Assembly (NCBI GenBank): GCA_018396695.1
Contig: JAGTQU010000002.1
Span: 41,007 to 105,006 of the forward strand
DNA: 64,000 nt
DNA from: Candidatus Bathyarchaeota archaeon
GTDB taxonomy: Archaea; Thermoproteota; Bathyarchaeia; TCS64
Direction: 5' to 3'
Shown here: piece by piece, positions 8,629 through 18,060 of the stretch
Layout: each line of letters begins with the position of its first letter
Numbering within the stretch: position 1 is the first letter of the stretch
The notes under the pieces: model-generated
The model's input: the letters and a program-made list of their open reading frames with translations, nothing else
Told to the model about the DNA's origin: nothing
Database searches by the model: none
Position numbers and translations under genes: made by a program

Positions 8629-9303
8629 ATGTTTAAAATGGTGGAGTCTAAATTGGAAGTTTCTAAAGGAGTCTGGACAGTGGAACTGTCTGAAGTGGAC
8701 GGTCTGCCGAATGAGGCTTATCTTCTAGACTGTTCTGAAGGAGCAGTCATAATAGATACAGGTTACACAGCTGAGGATCTGAAAAGTATCGGAGACCAGC
8801 TTAAGGCTATAGGGAGAGAATGGAAAGAGGTAAAGCTGATACTCATCACGCATGAGCATGGAGATCATATAGAAAACCTACCGAAACTGAAGGAGCTGAC
8901 AGGCGCTCAGGTTATGGCTGGCGAGGGAGACGTTCGTGGGATAGAAATCCAGACAGGCGTCAAAGTAGATAGAGGTCTTAGACACGGCGACTACATCAAC
9001 ATGTGCGGAGGCATTGAGGCGATTCATATTCCAGGACACTCTGTCGGAAATATGTCATTCTACCTACAGAAGCCTAGAATCGTAATCGTCGGAGATACCA
9101 TATTCCAGGACGAGCAGGAGAACCTCATTCCGCCCCCAGAAAAATATAGTTTAGATGCGGAAACTGCGAAAAACGAGATAAAGAGGCTGCTCTTCTACGA
9201 TTTCGACATCTTGCTGTTAGCTCATGGGAAGAATCTCTTAAAAGGTGCAAAGAACAGAATCAGGGTTTTCTGCGAGGAGTTAGAGGCTCAGCGCCTAAGC
9301 TAG
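8629..9303 (+). CDS. MBL-fold metallo-hydrolase
   Basis: Metallo-beta-lactamase-fold enzyme of 224 residues, cytoplasmic. It has the binuclear metal motif THEHGDHIENL (residues about 81-91), then the ligand histidine in IPGHSVGNMSFYL, the bridging Asp in VVGDTIFQD and a final histidine in LLAHGKN. This is the simple glyoxalase-II-like layout. Two ATGs (8629 and 8638) are possible starts. The end overlaps the convergent DUF1805 gene by 9 nt. The substrate is unknown. Confidence 0.85.
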   Translation: MFKMVESKLEVSKGVWTVELSEVDGLPNEAYLLDCSEGAVIIDTGYTAEDLKSIGDQLKAIGREWKEVKLILITHEHGDHIENLPKLKELTGAQVMAGEGDVRGIEIQTGVKVDRGLRHGDYINMCGGIEAIHIPGHSVGNMSFYLQKPRIVIVGDTIFQDEQENLIPPPEKYSLDAETAKNEIKRLLFYDFDILLLAHGKNLLKGAKNRIRVFCEELEAQRLS

Positions 9304-9588
9304 CCTCCCTATAACAGTCTTCAAAACCTTGCCCGTCTCAACCCCTAGAGACTTAGCCTTGCTTGTGGCGCCCTTGACCTCAGCATTCAACATATCGTCG
9401 AATGATTTCACCCCGCTTACAAACGCTGCTACCGTGTTAAGCCTCTCAGCTACTTCCAGATTCAGGTATCCACACATGACGAAGCCTTTACCACCTATCA
9501 AGGCTAGAAGGGGAGGAGCATCAGGTAGATCCGCCTTCAACCCGAGAAATATGTTTCCATCAACTTTAACTCTATCTACTTCAAGCAT
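9295..9588 (-). CDS. DUF1805 family protein (YunC-like)
   Basis: Small protein of 97 residues matching DUF1805: LIGGKGFVMCGYLNLEVAER, then AAFVSGVKSFDDML and a final AKSLGVETGKVLKTVIGRL. Members form homotrimers of unknown function in archaea and Bacillus. The gene overlaps the end of the convergent MBL-fold gene by 9 nt, so transcripts from both strands meet here. No other partner is close. Confidence 0.8.
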   Translation of the reverse strand: MLEVDRVKVDGNIFLGLKADLPDAPPLLALIGGKGFVMCGYLNLEVAERLNTVAAFVSGVKSFDDMLNAEVKGATSKAKSLGVETGKVLKTVIGRLA

Positions 9589-9775
9589 ATGGATCCCATG
9601 AATAAAACGTTGGAAGCTGATTTAACCCCTTCGACGAGACGTTCTCAACCTGGCTTGAAACAAATTTCATCGACTTATAAATGTTATAGACATGCACAGC
9701 AGCATCTCATTGAGAACCGATTTTTCAACTATTCCGCCAAAGAAGCTTTTACTATAAGTTTTTGAATGAAGTAAA

Positions 9776-10450
9776 GTGATGAAGAAGATGGCTAAGTATC
9801 CCATCTCGCATAACGGTAAGAAAAAACTGGGAGAGTTTTTCAGAGACATATTAAGTTTTCACATACCCGCTTCGAAAGAAAAGATCCTTCTTGATCCCAC
9901 ATGTGGAAGAAGATATCTTTGGGAAGAGTATACTAAACCCGATTTAAGCGGTAATACGCGGCTTGAAGAATACGGCAAAGTAATTTTTTCAGACGTTAAG
10001 GATTATGGTCAAGAAATAGTGTCAGATGTAAGATCATTAAAATTTAACCAACAATTTGACGGGATAATCTACGACCCACCCTACTTCTTCGGATACTCTG
10101 GCTCAGATGATCCCCGGAGAGAAGACTATGGAGACTATGTTCAAACTTACGATGACCTTTTAGAGTTTATGGAGATAGCGAATGAGAGATTTCCTTCTTG
10201 GCTTAAAGACCACGGAAAATTAATTGTCAAATGTGCAGACCAATACCATACGAAGGAGAGGAGGTTCTACCCTCATCACTATACGTGGATAGATAAGCTA
10301 ACAAACTTTGAATTAATCGACATGTTCATCTTTATTCACCATAGAATGTCCCCGACAGCATTCCAAGTGAAAGATAGACCTTGTTCGGTAATCATGCACA
10401 CCTACTTCCTTGTCTTTAAAAAGGCTAAAAACATGATTCGAAACTTTTGA
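9776..10450 (+). CDS. SAM-dependent methyltransferase with DPPY motif
   Basis: Class I methyltransferase-like protein of 224 residues. LLDPTCGRRYLWEEY occupies the SAM-binding loop position and IIYDPPYFFGY carries the catalytic DPPY motif, typical of N6-adenine DNA methylases and Trm11-like or TrmG10 enzymes. No target-recognition domain or THUMP domain is visible, and there is no restriction partner nearby. This points to a small orphan RNA or DNA methylase. The start is GTG 9776 or ATG 9779. Confidence 0.75.
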   Translation: MMKKMAKYPISHNGKKKLGEFFRDILSFHIPASKEKILLDPTCGRRYLWEEYTKPDLSGNTRLEEYGKVIFSDVKDYGQEIVSDVRSLKFNQQFDGIIYDPPYFFGYSGSDDPRREDYGDYVQTYDDLLEFMEIANERFPSWLKDHGKLIVKCADQYHTKERRFYPHHYTWIDKLTNFELIDMFIFIHHRMSPTAFQVKDRPCSVIMHTYFLVFKKAKNMIRNF

Positions 10451-10549
10451 CAATAATTTCTAACCTTTTAGAAGGTTGAACACGCAGATCAACATAATAA
10501 ATATTTAGATAGCGATGGAACGAAGCTCGAGCTCTCAAGATTCAATAAA

Positions 10550-11308
10550 CTACCTATTTGGAATAGTCTTTTTAGGTTTGAGCTCCGCATCGATTATGAT
10601 ATATCTTCCACTATCCCTCTCCCATAATCTTCTAGCCTTCCTCACCTCAATCCTGCTACTGAACCATGGAGCATCCAGAACGATCGTTTCCATCTCTCCG
10701 CCATCGCCGCAGATGTCGACACCATATTTCAAGTTTAGCTCTCTGAGTTCCTTTAAAGCTGTTGCGTCTATAAACCTCCCGAGCCAGCTCTCGTCTAATC
10801 CTCTAGCAGCGACAGCAGTTATCATTATGACCATATCTGATGCGATCATCTCTCCTAGAAGCTTCTCCCCTTCCATCCCCCATAAAGGGGTGATGTGCTC
10901 AATGTTGAGACTACTACATATACTGTCAATCCTCTTTTTTTGATACGAGGAGGAGATTGCCCCTGAGACAATACCTTCAACGCCAAGCGATGAGATAGCC
11001 TTTCTTAAATCTTCAAGTTCTTCGTCTCTATTACCTGAGGTTTTAAATATGGTCTGCGGAATGCCTACCGCCTCAGCCACCATGCCAGCGATATCTATAT
11101 TCGCCGTGTGAAACATCCAGCTGTCAGGGTTCTCAGATAACATCGTCAACAAGTGTTTGACCTTTCCCGACCTCTTTTGGACTAGGTGAGTCGCATACGT
11201 ACTATCCTTCCCACCTGTGAACAGCGATGCTAAGCCCAATCTGAAAAACCTATCCTGAATATTCAAGTCCTCTTGATTAATCTTTTTTAGGTTAAAGGTG
11301 TCTTCCAT
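10550..11308 (-). CDS. DPH6-like diphthine-ammonia ligase (PP-loop ATPase)
   Basis: Adenine-nucleotide alpha hydrolase that amidates diphthine in elongation factor 2, the last step of diphthamide formation. The PP-loop is LFTGGKDSTYAT (usually SGGKDS). The family-specific C-terminal motif appears as DICGDGGEMETIVLDAP. It fits with dph2 in the same window. The first 23 residues look non-conserved. A TTG at 11239 would start the protein as MGLASLFTGGKDS, close to the usual family start, so the annotated start is uncertain. Confidence 0.82.
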   Translation of the reverse strand: MEDTFNLKKINQEDLNIQDRFFRLGLASLFTGGKDSTYATHLVQKRSGKVKHLLTMLSENPDSWMFHTANIDIAGMVAEAVGIPQTIFKTSGNRDEELEDLRKAISSLGVEGIVSGAISSSYQKKRIDSICSSLNIEHITPLWGMEGEKLLGEMIASDMVIMITAVAARGLDESWLGRFIDATALKELRELNLKYGVDICGDGGEMETIVLDAPWFSSRIEVRKARRLWERDSGRYIIIDAELKPKKTIPNR

Positions 11309-11476
11309 AGATTAGGCAAAAGAAAACGTGGAAGAGTAATCTATTCTTTTTCTGTTTGCAGGCTCCTAGCATCAGCATCTAAGCTGAAACAACTTGAACC
11401 ATTACTCCAATTTAAAATGAATGAAAGATGTTCGAAGGATGGAAAATATTCTTAATAACATTGAGACTAGGATTAT

Positions 11477-13168
11477 ATGGTGAGGTTTCTGACTTATATT
11501 TTTCAGAGACGACTTTCCAGACCCGTTCGAGAGAGCTGCATTGTAAAGAACGGTGTCGTAGCCTCTAAGCATCCCCTCATCGGTAAAACTGGTGTAGACA
11601 TCATGAGAAAAGGTGGGAACGCCATCGATGCTGCCGTCGCCTCAGCATTCGTTGACTGCGTCGTTGAGCCAGCCATGAATGGAATAGGAGGGGAAGGAGT
11701 TATGGCAATTCACACGGCAAAAGGCGAAAACATCATCATAGACTACGTAGGGAGGCCATCTAAAAACTGTACACCGGACATGTACGAATTAATTGAAGAG
11801 GCCGAACCAGGGTGGATGGGATGGAGGAGGACTAGGAACGATGAGAATATTGTGGGCTACAAAGCCGCCGTCGTTCCTGGAACAGTAGCAGGGCTTTCTA
11901 AGGCGCTTGAACTCTATGGAACAATGGAGCTGAAGGAGGTGCTCGAGCCTGCGATCAAGATCGCTGAGGAAGGCTTCATCGTAGGCTGGTGGACTGTCTC
12001 TCACATAATAAGTGGTATGGAAACTTTTTCAAGATTTCCCCATTGGAGGAAACTCTTTCTAGTTGATGGATTATATCCTCCGAGACCATACAATCACCGG
12101 TTAAGACGTTCGCCGAGCCTGCTCGTAAACAAAGATCTTGCGAGGACCCTCCGGCTGATCTCTGAAGCGGGTCCTGAAGCATTCTATAAAGGTGAGGTAG
12201 CTGAAGCGATAGCTAATGATATGCTCGAGAATGGAGGCTTGATAACCCTCGAGGATCTACGGATCTACGAACCACTGGTTCTGAAACCTACTCCTGGAAC
12301 CTATAGAGGGTTAGAGGTTGTTTACGATCCGAGTCATGCAGGTCTGACACTCATAGAGATGCTCAATATTCTTGAAGGCTTTGACCTCTCATCCTACGGC
12401 TTTGGTTCCTTTAAACACCTGCACCTGCTCGCCGAGGCTATTGGTTTAGCCTTCTCGGATAGGTTCGAGTTTATGGGAGACCCTGAGTTCATAGAAGTGC
12501 CACAAAAAACCTTAGCTTCAAAAAAATATGCCGAAGAAAGGAGGAAAGAGATTAGTTTCGAAAGAGCAGCCGAGATTCATCCAGGGGATCCGTGGCATTC
12601 GGAGGAGTGTACCACTGTCCTCGCCATTGCTGACTCTCAGGGGAATTCTGTAGTCGTCAATCAGACGCTTGTGAATATTTTTGGCTGCGGAGTAGTCGTC
12701 CCAGGAACAGGGATCGTCTTGAATAATGCGATGTATGGATTAAACCCTGAACCAGGACACGCTAACTCGATTAACGGAAGGAAGAGAAGAATCCAGAACG
12801 TCTGTCCAATTATATTGTTGAAGGAGGGGGCTCCTTACCTCTCTGTCGGAGCCCCTGGGGGGAGAGCAATCCAGCCTTCGATAGTTCAGACGATCGTCAA
12901 TGTGGTCGATTTCGGGATGGATATCCAATCCGCCATCGATTCTCCAAGGATTGTAAGAGAGACAGATGAAGTGTTAATCGATAACCGCTTCTCGAAAGAG
13001 GTTTACGAGAAGCTTCTGAGTATTGGTCATAGGGGATTCTACATAGATAACGAGATTGGAAACTGGGGCAGACCTGTAGGGATCGTCAGCGACTTTGAGA
13101 AAGGTCTCCTTTATGGAGGTTGTGATTGTAGCTTCCTCGGATTCGAGGCTGAAGCTGTAGGATTCTAA
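11477..13168 (+). CDS. ggt: Gamma-glutamyltransferase/glutathione hydrolase family (Ntn hydrolase)
   Basis: Self-cleaving Ntn hydrolase of 563 residues. The large-subunit half shows IMRKGGNAIDAAVASAF and GIGGEGVMAIH. The autoprocessing and catalytic Thr is Thr379 in EECTTVLAI, followed by the small subunit with TLVNIFGCGVVVPGTGIVLNN and GAPGGRAI. The histidine after the TT pair in many GGTs is valine here. There is no signal peptide, so it is probably cytoplasmic. The role could be cleavage of gamma-glutamyl compounds or another acyl substrate. The gene is flanked by long gaps. Confidence 0.85.
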   Translation: MVRFLTYIFQRRLSRPVRESCIVKNGVVASKHPLIGKTGVDIMRKGGNAIDAAVASAFVDCVVEPAMNGIGGEGVMAIHTAKGENIIIDYVGRPSKNCTPDMYELIEEAEPGWMGWRRTRNDENIVGYKAAVVPGTVAGLSKALELYGTMELKEVLEPAIKIAEEGFIVGWWTVSHIISGMETFSRFPHWRKLFLVDGLYPPRPYNHRLRRSPSLLVNKDLARTLRLISEAGPEAFYKGEVAEAIANDMLENGGLITLEDLRIYEPLVLKPTPGTYRGLEVVYDPSHAGLTLIEMLNILEGFDLSSYGFGSFKHLHLLAEAIGLAFSDRFEFMGDPEFIEVPQKTLASKKYAEERRKEISFERAAEIHPGDPWHSEECTTVLAIADSQGNSVVVNQTLVNIFGCGVVVPGTGIVLNNAMYGLNPEPGHANSINGRKRRIQNVCPIILLKEGAPYLSVGAPGGRAIQPSIVQTIVNVVDFGMDIQSAIDSPRIVRETDEVLIDNRFSKEVYEKLLSIGHRGFYIDNEIGNWGRPVGIVSDFEKGLLYGGCDCSFLGFEAEAVGF

Positions 13169-13293
13169 ACCTTCTCTAATTTTTTCTAATTTCCTCTTCT
13201 TCAACATCTGAATATTCTTCTTGGAAGTAAATTTTGGAAAAGTGCAGTATTTGATAGGGTTAGAAGTTCGGAGTAATCTTATTTGAAACGGGA

Positions 13294-14424
13294 TTATCTA
13301 TTCCCTATTAGCCTCTTTGCTTTTTCAATTATATCTAGGTCTTCACTTCTTCTACTTTTGAACCGTAATACGAATAAAGATATGCTGAGAATACCTAGTC
13401 CTATTATTGCATAAATATACAGGTTTTCTGAATCTCGCAGCTGTTTTATCTCTAATTCTTTATAATAGATCTCATCAAGGTAACTAAGCTTTATATCTTC
13501 TATATCTGCAGCCAACGTTTTATATTTGCTGAATTGAACTAGCTTTAATGTTAAGGAGTTCAGCAAGATCTCTTCTGGTCTATGCCGCCAGTTTTCTATT
13601 TTATTCGAAACTGAGATATAATCCCCTTTTTCAAAAAGATCCTTTATTTCATAATAATCTTTCAAGATATTTGCATAATCTATGTCTAATGTTTCTCCTG
13701 TCTTATTCTCTATATCCCCTTTATACCTAAGAAATGATTCAACCGATTCTCCTATCTCACTTATTTTATTACTTATGTATTGAATCTTTTCATCACTCAC
13801 TATATAGTAGTAATCTGTTTCAAACTCGAAAAGCTCTGGTCCCGCGAAGTAAGTCCTGTTCTCAAATGAACCATTTTGGATGCTGTAAACTTCGCCATAG
13901 ACCTTTATGTTTAATGAGAGCCTAAGCCATTCATCTAAAGCCGCGTCTTTCATGTCGTAAGTCTGATTACAATGGTAGATGAAATGTGGTTCAACCTGCT
14001 CTCCAATCTCCGGAAGTTTGACGGTGGATGACTGCTCCGATTCCCTTAACTTAGCCCCGTATATCATCTTATTTGTTCCGTATCTGATGACCCCTTCCTT
14101 ACTTAAGATAAATCTAGTTTTAATTATGAGATTGCCTGAGAAAAAAATTTCAGGTGCTAAAAAAAGTTCGTCACTCCTTAATGTAAGATTATTGTTAGCG
14201 ATAGAGAGTTGAAAAGTATAGTTCTCTCCAGTATTCAACTGGTTATACAGGAATTCAGGAGTGACCTTAAACCCAATTTTTAACGACTCTTCGGAAGCTG
14301 AAGCTGAGTTGATAAGCATAGGCATTAAAAGTAGTATTAGTAGTATCTGTCCATTCAGGAACCTCTGAGTTTTACTTAAATTTTGACAGCATCTAAACAC
14401 GTCAACAACCTCCCTACACTCCAA
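13294..14424 (-). CDS. Hypothetical secreted or cell-surface protein with C-terminal membrane anchor
   Basis: Unrecognised protein of 376 residues. A signal peptide is visible (ILLILLLMPMLINSASASEES, residues about 28-47), preceded by a long leader, so the start may be later. The exposed domain has beta-rich segments and several Asn-x-Ser/Thr sites. Residues about 220-335 are helical and charged, and one membrane helix (IYAIIGLGILSISLFVL) precedes a short basic tail. It looks like a type I surface protein. It lies upstream (same strand) of nothing obvious and may pair with the coiled-coil gene. Confidence 0.55.
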   Translation of the reverse strand: MECREVVDVFRCCQNLSKTQRFLNGQILLILLLMPMLINSASASEESLKIGFKVTPEFLYNQLNTGENYTFQLSIANNNLTLRSDELFLAPEIFFSGNLIIKTRFILSKEGVIRYGTNKMIYGAKLRESEQSSTVKLPEIGEQVEPHFIYHCNQTYDMKDAALDEWLRLSLNIKVYGEVYSIQNGSFENRTYFAGPELFEFETDYYYIVSDEKIQYISNKISEIGESVESFLRYKGDIENKTGETLDIDYANILKDYYEIKDLFEKGDYISVSNKIENWRHRPEEILLNSLTLKLVQFSKYKTLAADIEDIKLSYLDEIYYKELEIKQLRDSENLYIYAIIGLGILSISLFVLRFKSRRSEDLDIIEKAKRLIGNR

Positions 14425-14488
14425 TGGAGTTGGCTAAGAGAGGCCCTAGGGTCAACTCCTAGCCTTACGCAATCTCTTAATCGAGGAG

Positions 14489-14821
14489 TCAACTTATCTT
14501 CTTGAGGATATCAGCTATCTCGTCTATGGCTAAGAGTTCTTTTTGAACCTTCTCCAGTTCGTCTTGAAGACCCCTCTTTCTTTCCTCAAGCTTCGGGAGA
14601 ATCTGATCAATCTCCAAAATTTTCTCTTTAATTTTTTCAATGTTTTCTTCTAGGTCTTCTCTCCTCTCGTTCAATTTTGGCAGTATTTCATAAAACTCCT
14701 TAAGCTTATCCTTTAAGTTATTCAGAATCTCTGAAGGAGAGACACTTTGTGGAGTGGCTTTCTTCTCTACCTCATCTTCCTCTTCGAAGTCCCCGATCCT
14801 GAAGATTTTTTTGATCTCCAT
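14489..14821 (-). CDS. Small coiled-coil protein
   Basis: Hypothetical protein of 110 residues. After an acidic N-terminus it contains two similar heptad-rich repeats: EILPKLNERREDLEENIEKI and QILPKLEERKRGLQDELEKV. The repeats are about 30 residues apart, which suggests an internal duplication of a coiled-coil unit. There is no membrane segment. It is 64 nt upstream of the surface-protein gene on the same strand, so the two may be cotranscribed. The function is unknown. Confidence 0.6.
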   Translation of the reverse strand: MEIKKIFRIGDFEEEDEVEKKATPQSVSPSEILNNLKDKLKEFYEILPKLNERREDLEENIEKIKEKILEIDQILPKLEERKRGLQDELEKVQKELLAIDEIADILKKIS

Positions 14822-15006
14822 ACAATCCCTGAAAGTAAGGAAAAATTATATTAAAAATATTATGAACCTAAAATCTATTACAATATTAATGTTTGAAATC
14901 TTTATCAAGATAATTCCTTTAAAAACTACACTCTAAATATACATCTTATTAAACCCCTTCATTTATATTCCTTCAAAAAAAGTTTTTCATATTGTTCTTT
15001 TCAATA

Positions 15007-15493
15007 TTACTCTTTTAAGACGCCTGAGGATTGGATCGCCTTAACTATGAAGTATCCGAAGAAGGCTATAGCGACGATGCTGCTTAAAGTGATGCTGGCT
15101 ATCATCGATCCCCAGACGGGGGGCTGATGGGAAAATCTGGGGGTGGAAAATATATCCAAAGGTACCCGTCAACTACGATGCCTACTAGGAGAGCGCCTAA
15201 TAGACAAGCAATGAATAGACGCCTCCTAAAATAGTAAATAGTTGCCGCGGATATGAGATTAGCTAGAGGCTCTAGAATAACATCTAAAGGACCCAGCCAG
15301 TAGTAGGCGTTGCTTATCAATGCTCCTAGGAGACGCTGAAGACTGCTGGCCAACCAAAGACGGCTGATAAAGGGATCAGGCAATCTGCGATCCTTAACTG
15401 GATCAGTCTGTAAGATATCGGCGCGAAAACGATTACAAGCGCAGCGTATAATGCGCTAATCACAGATAATAGGCTAGTCTGTCTAACTTTCAT
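15007..15493 (-). pseudogene. queT: queT-like ECF S component, broken by two frameshifts
   Basis: The protein resembles QueT, the S component for uptake of queuosine precursors, and has about 165 residues when the frames are joined. Three frames are needed. Residues from ATG 15493 to about 15340 read MKVRQTSLLSVISALYAALV and on to PAVFSV. The next part runs from about 15350 to 15120 (GALISNAYYWLGPLDVILE). The last part is VWGSMIASITLSSIVAI, ending at TAA 15009-15007. The second shift lies at a run of six G (plus strand) at 15118-15123, where one more G would restore the frame. This is a pseudogene or a pair of sequencing errors. The ribosome binding site is GAGGTGAG just before ATG 15493. Confidence 0.7.
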
Positions 15494-15560
15494 ACTCACC
15501 TCACACATCCGGGGTTTCTACAGCGGAACGGTCGGAGGTGGCCCCGCCCACCCGCTTTAA
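15494..15560 (-). promoter_or_regulatory. Structured 5' leader with alternative pairings before the queT-like gene
   Basis: In minus-strand RNA, GGUGG (15552-15548) can pair with CCACC (15541-15537) in a 6-nt-loop hairpin. The overlapping CACCUC (15540-15535) can instead pair perfectly with GAGGUG (15502-15497), which is the ribosome binding site of the queT-like gene. CGGGG with CCCCG gives a further helix. The leader is very GC-rich compared with its AT-rich flanks. The choice between two pairings is typical of riboswitch control of translation. No ligand class is recognised. Confidence 0.45.
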
Positions 15561-15818
15561 TGAAGCTTATTAAAGAGATCTTTATATTAATTTCCTCTCA
15601 GATCTTGCTTTGAAAACATCGTGTTGTTGAAGGCCTTGGCATATAAGGAATAGCTTAAAACGGTTTCTCTAAACCTTTTTTAAAGTCGGCGTGTCTAAAA
15701 CGGGGTTGAACATCTTAATGGCTTCCAAATCATAGTAGTTGGATTTTGGACCCGGATCGTTCAAATACTCCTTATCGAGTTCTATTTTTATTCTAATTTT
15801 AATGGGGAGGCGGGGACC

Positions 15819-16652
15819 ATGCAGGTTATAAAGGATTTCCATGTTCATGAACACCACTCGGGGGATGCGCCTGGAGCAACCGTTACCGATTACTGTAGGG
15901 TAGCTGAGGAGAGGGGTTTCGACGAGATATGCTTCACGACCCATTTTATCATCGCAGGTAAAGATGCTAATAATGGTCTCCACCCTAGTCTAATATCCGA
16001 GTATATTGATGAGATCGAGTCAGCTCAAGCCTCAACCAGTGTTAAGCTTAGAATAGGATTGGAGGTTGATTATTTTCCTGAAGCGGAAGCTCTCCTCTCC
16101 TCCATTCTCGATGAGTATCCTCTAGATTTTGTTCTAGGGAGCCTCCACTATATAAGGGGCTTCGATATAGGGGATAGGGCAGGCTCCGTCGCTTTCTTTG
16201 GAGGCAGAAAAATTCAGGAATGTCTCGAAACATATTACGAAGGATGGCGGGAAGCGGTAGAGAGCGGGCTCTTCGACGTGATGGCTCACCCCGACTATTT
16301 TAGGAAATACTTGAATCTTAGCAGACCTGGGCCTCTAAGCTTCAGCGAATACGGGTCGACTGTTTACGAAGCAATAGACGCTCTGAAAGCCTATAAGGTA
16401 GGGTTTGAGGTTAACCCCTCAGGCTATAGGCATGGAATTGGCGACTGTTATCCTATCCTTGGGTTCCTGAGAGAATTGAAGAGTGAGGGGATCGATATAA
16501 TAACCATAGGCTCGGACTGCCACTCCTATACTAAGCTTGGTGAAAGATTAGAGGAGGCAGTGAAAAGAGTTAGAGAGGTTGGCTACTCTAATATAAGTGT
16601 CTTCGAAGACAGGCGGAGGCGGGGCATAGAACTCGAGAAAATCGTGAAATGA
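15819..16652 (+). CDS. PHP-domain histidinol-phosphatase-like phosphoesterase
   Basis: Predicted metal-dependent phosphoesterase of 277 residues of the HisK/PHP type. Metal-ligand motifs appear in order: DFHVHEHHS at the N-terminus, TTHF, GLEVDY, GSLHYI, MAHPDYF and GSDCHS. These are the nine or so ligands of a trinuclear PHP site. It could be histidinol phosphatase or a related sugar-phosphate phosphatase. No other his genes are in the window. A GGAGGCGGGG ribosome binding site precedes ATG 15819. Confidence 0.85.
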   Translation: MQVIKDFHVHEHHSGDAPGATVTDYCRVAEERGFDEICFTTHFIIAGKDANNGLHPSLISEYIDEIESAQASTSVKLRIGLEVDYFPEAEALLSSILDEYPLDFVLGSLHYIRGFDIGDRAGSVAFFGGRKIQECLETYYEGWREAVESGLFDVMAHPDYFRKYLNLSRPGPLSFSEYGSTVYEAIDALKAYKVGFEVNPSGYRHGIGDCYPILGFLRELKSEGIDIITIGSDCHSYTKLGERLEEAVKRVREVGYSNISVFEDRRRRGIELEKIVK

Positions 16653-16724
16653 GATTTAAGACTCGAAACTTCTCGATAATATTAAGAAAACTGGAAGCAT
16701 AATACCAGACAGGAGTGTTGATCA

Positions 16725-18053
16725 ATGGATGAAAGAATTGAATCAACCTTCTCATATATAGACTCTCATCGAGAAGACACGGTGAAGTATCTCCAAAAGC
16801 TTGTTAGAATAGACACTCAAGTTCCGCCTGGACTAAATTATGATAAAATATGCGAACTAATGGAGTCAAAGTTTTCTGAGTATGGTTGCAGTGTAAGTTT
16901 ACATGAAGCGACTGAGGATTATCTGAAGAGCTCAGGAGCGGACTTCTTACGGTTAGAAGGAGCTAGATGCAATATTGTAGCCCGATATGGGGGCTTAGTT
17001 AAGCATCCAGCCCTCCACATAAGCGCCCACATCGATACAGCAGCCATCCAAAAGGAGGGGTGGACAGTTGACCCACTAGGTGGGCTCCATACTAAGGATA
17101 ACAAATACGGCCGAAGCATCTATGACAAGGGAGGAGGATACGTATGGGGAAGGGGAAGCTGCGACGATAAAGGCTCGATCACTGCGATGACCTATGCGTT
17201 GGAAGCTCTCCATGAGACGGGCGTGAAGCTGAAGGGGAGCCTGATACTGACCGGAAACTGTGACGAGGAGATCGGCGGGATAGCTGGCTTAGGGTTTCTG
17301 TTTAAGGAAGGCATAGTAAAGGCGGATTATGGAATCCAACTCGACGGTAGCATAAATAGTATAGGATTAGCGGCGCAAGGGAGAGCAAGATTTCTTATCC
17401 GAACCCGTGGAAAATCATACCATGGCCAGATGCCTATCCTCGGCGTCAACGCTATAGAAAAAATGTCCAAGATTAATGTAGCTTTAACAGATTACTGGAA
17501 GAACGTTTTATTAAAGAGACAGATACCAGTTCCTGGAATAGAACTCCCCAAGGAGTTGAGGAGCATAGGCATAGACAAGCTCACTGCCATGTTGAATATA
17601 GGCACAATTAAGGGTGGAGTGCAGGGGGCTACCGTCCCAGACTTGTGTGAGGAAGAAGTGCTCCGCGGGATGGTCCCAGGGGAGTCTTTCGAAGAAGTTA
17701 GGAGAGAGTTAGTCTCGGTTATCGAAGACGTAAAAGCCAGCGATCCCGGCATTCGTTACGATGTTGACCTGATTAATGCTAGGGAAGGTTATGTAGTCTC
17801 CTACGATGACCCATACATCCAGAAAGCTAAGAGGATTGTGGGAGAGGTTCTTGGGCGAGAGGTGCCGTTTACAGGTAGCCTTGCAAGCACAGACATGAAC
17901 TACCAGGTGAATGAAGGAAAGATGCCCTGTTTCAGCATAGGCGTAGGTGAACCATTCTCAAACGTGCATAAGCCCGACGAGTCTGTCTCAGTCGACGCTA
18001 TAGCTCAAGGCGCTAAGATAATAGCCTCAATGATAATCCACATATTAAGTTGA
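16725..18053 (+). CDS. M20-family metallopeptidase/deacylase (ArgE/DapE type)
   Basis: Zinc aminoacylase or dipeptidase of 442 residues. Metal and catalytic residues are visible: ISAHIDT, WGRGSCDDKGSITAM, GNCDEEIGG (catalytic and ligand glutamates), IQLDG and a late ligand histidine in SNVHKPDE. The insertion between residues about 210 and 330 is the usual dimerisation domain. It is probably cytoplasmic. The family includes acetylornithine deacetylase, succinyl-diaminopimelate desuccinylase and peptidases. The substrate cannot be fixed. Its end lies 7 nt from the convergent HtrA gene. Confidence 0.85.
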   Translation: MDERIESTFSYIDSHREDTVKYLQKLVRIDTQVPPGLNYDKICELMESKFSEYGCSVSLHEATEDYLKSSGADFLRLEGARCNIVARYGGLVKHPALHISAHIDTAAIQKEGWTVDPLGGLHTKDNKYGRSIYDKGGGYVWGRGSCDDKGSITAMTYALEALHETGVKLKGSLILTGNCDEEIGGIAGLGFLFKEGIVKADYGIQLDGSINSIGLAAQGRARFLIRTRGKSYHGQMPILGVNAIEKMSKINVALTDYWKNVLLKRQIPVPGIELPKELRSIGIDKLTAMLNIGTIKGGVQGATVPDLCEEEVLRGMVPGESFEEVRRELVSVIEDVKASDPGIRYDVDLINAREGYVVSYDDPYIQKAKRIVGEVLGREVPFTGSLASTDMNYQVNEGKMPCFSIGVGEPFSNVHKPDESVSVDAIAQGAKIIASMIIHILS

Positions 18054-18060
18054 CAGATTC

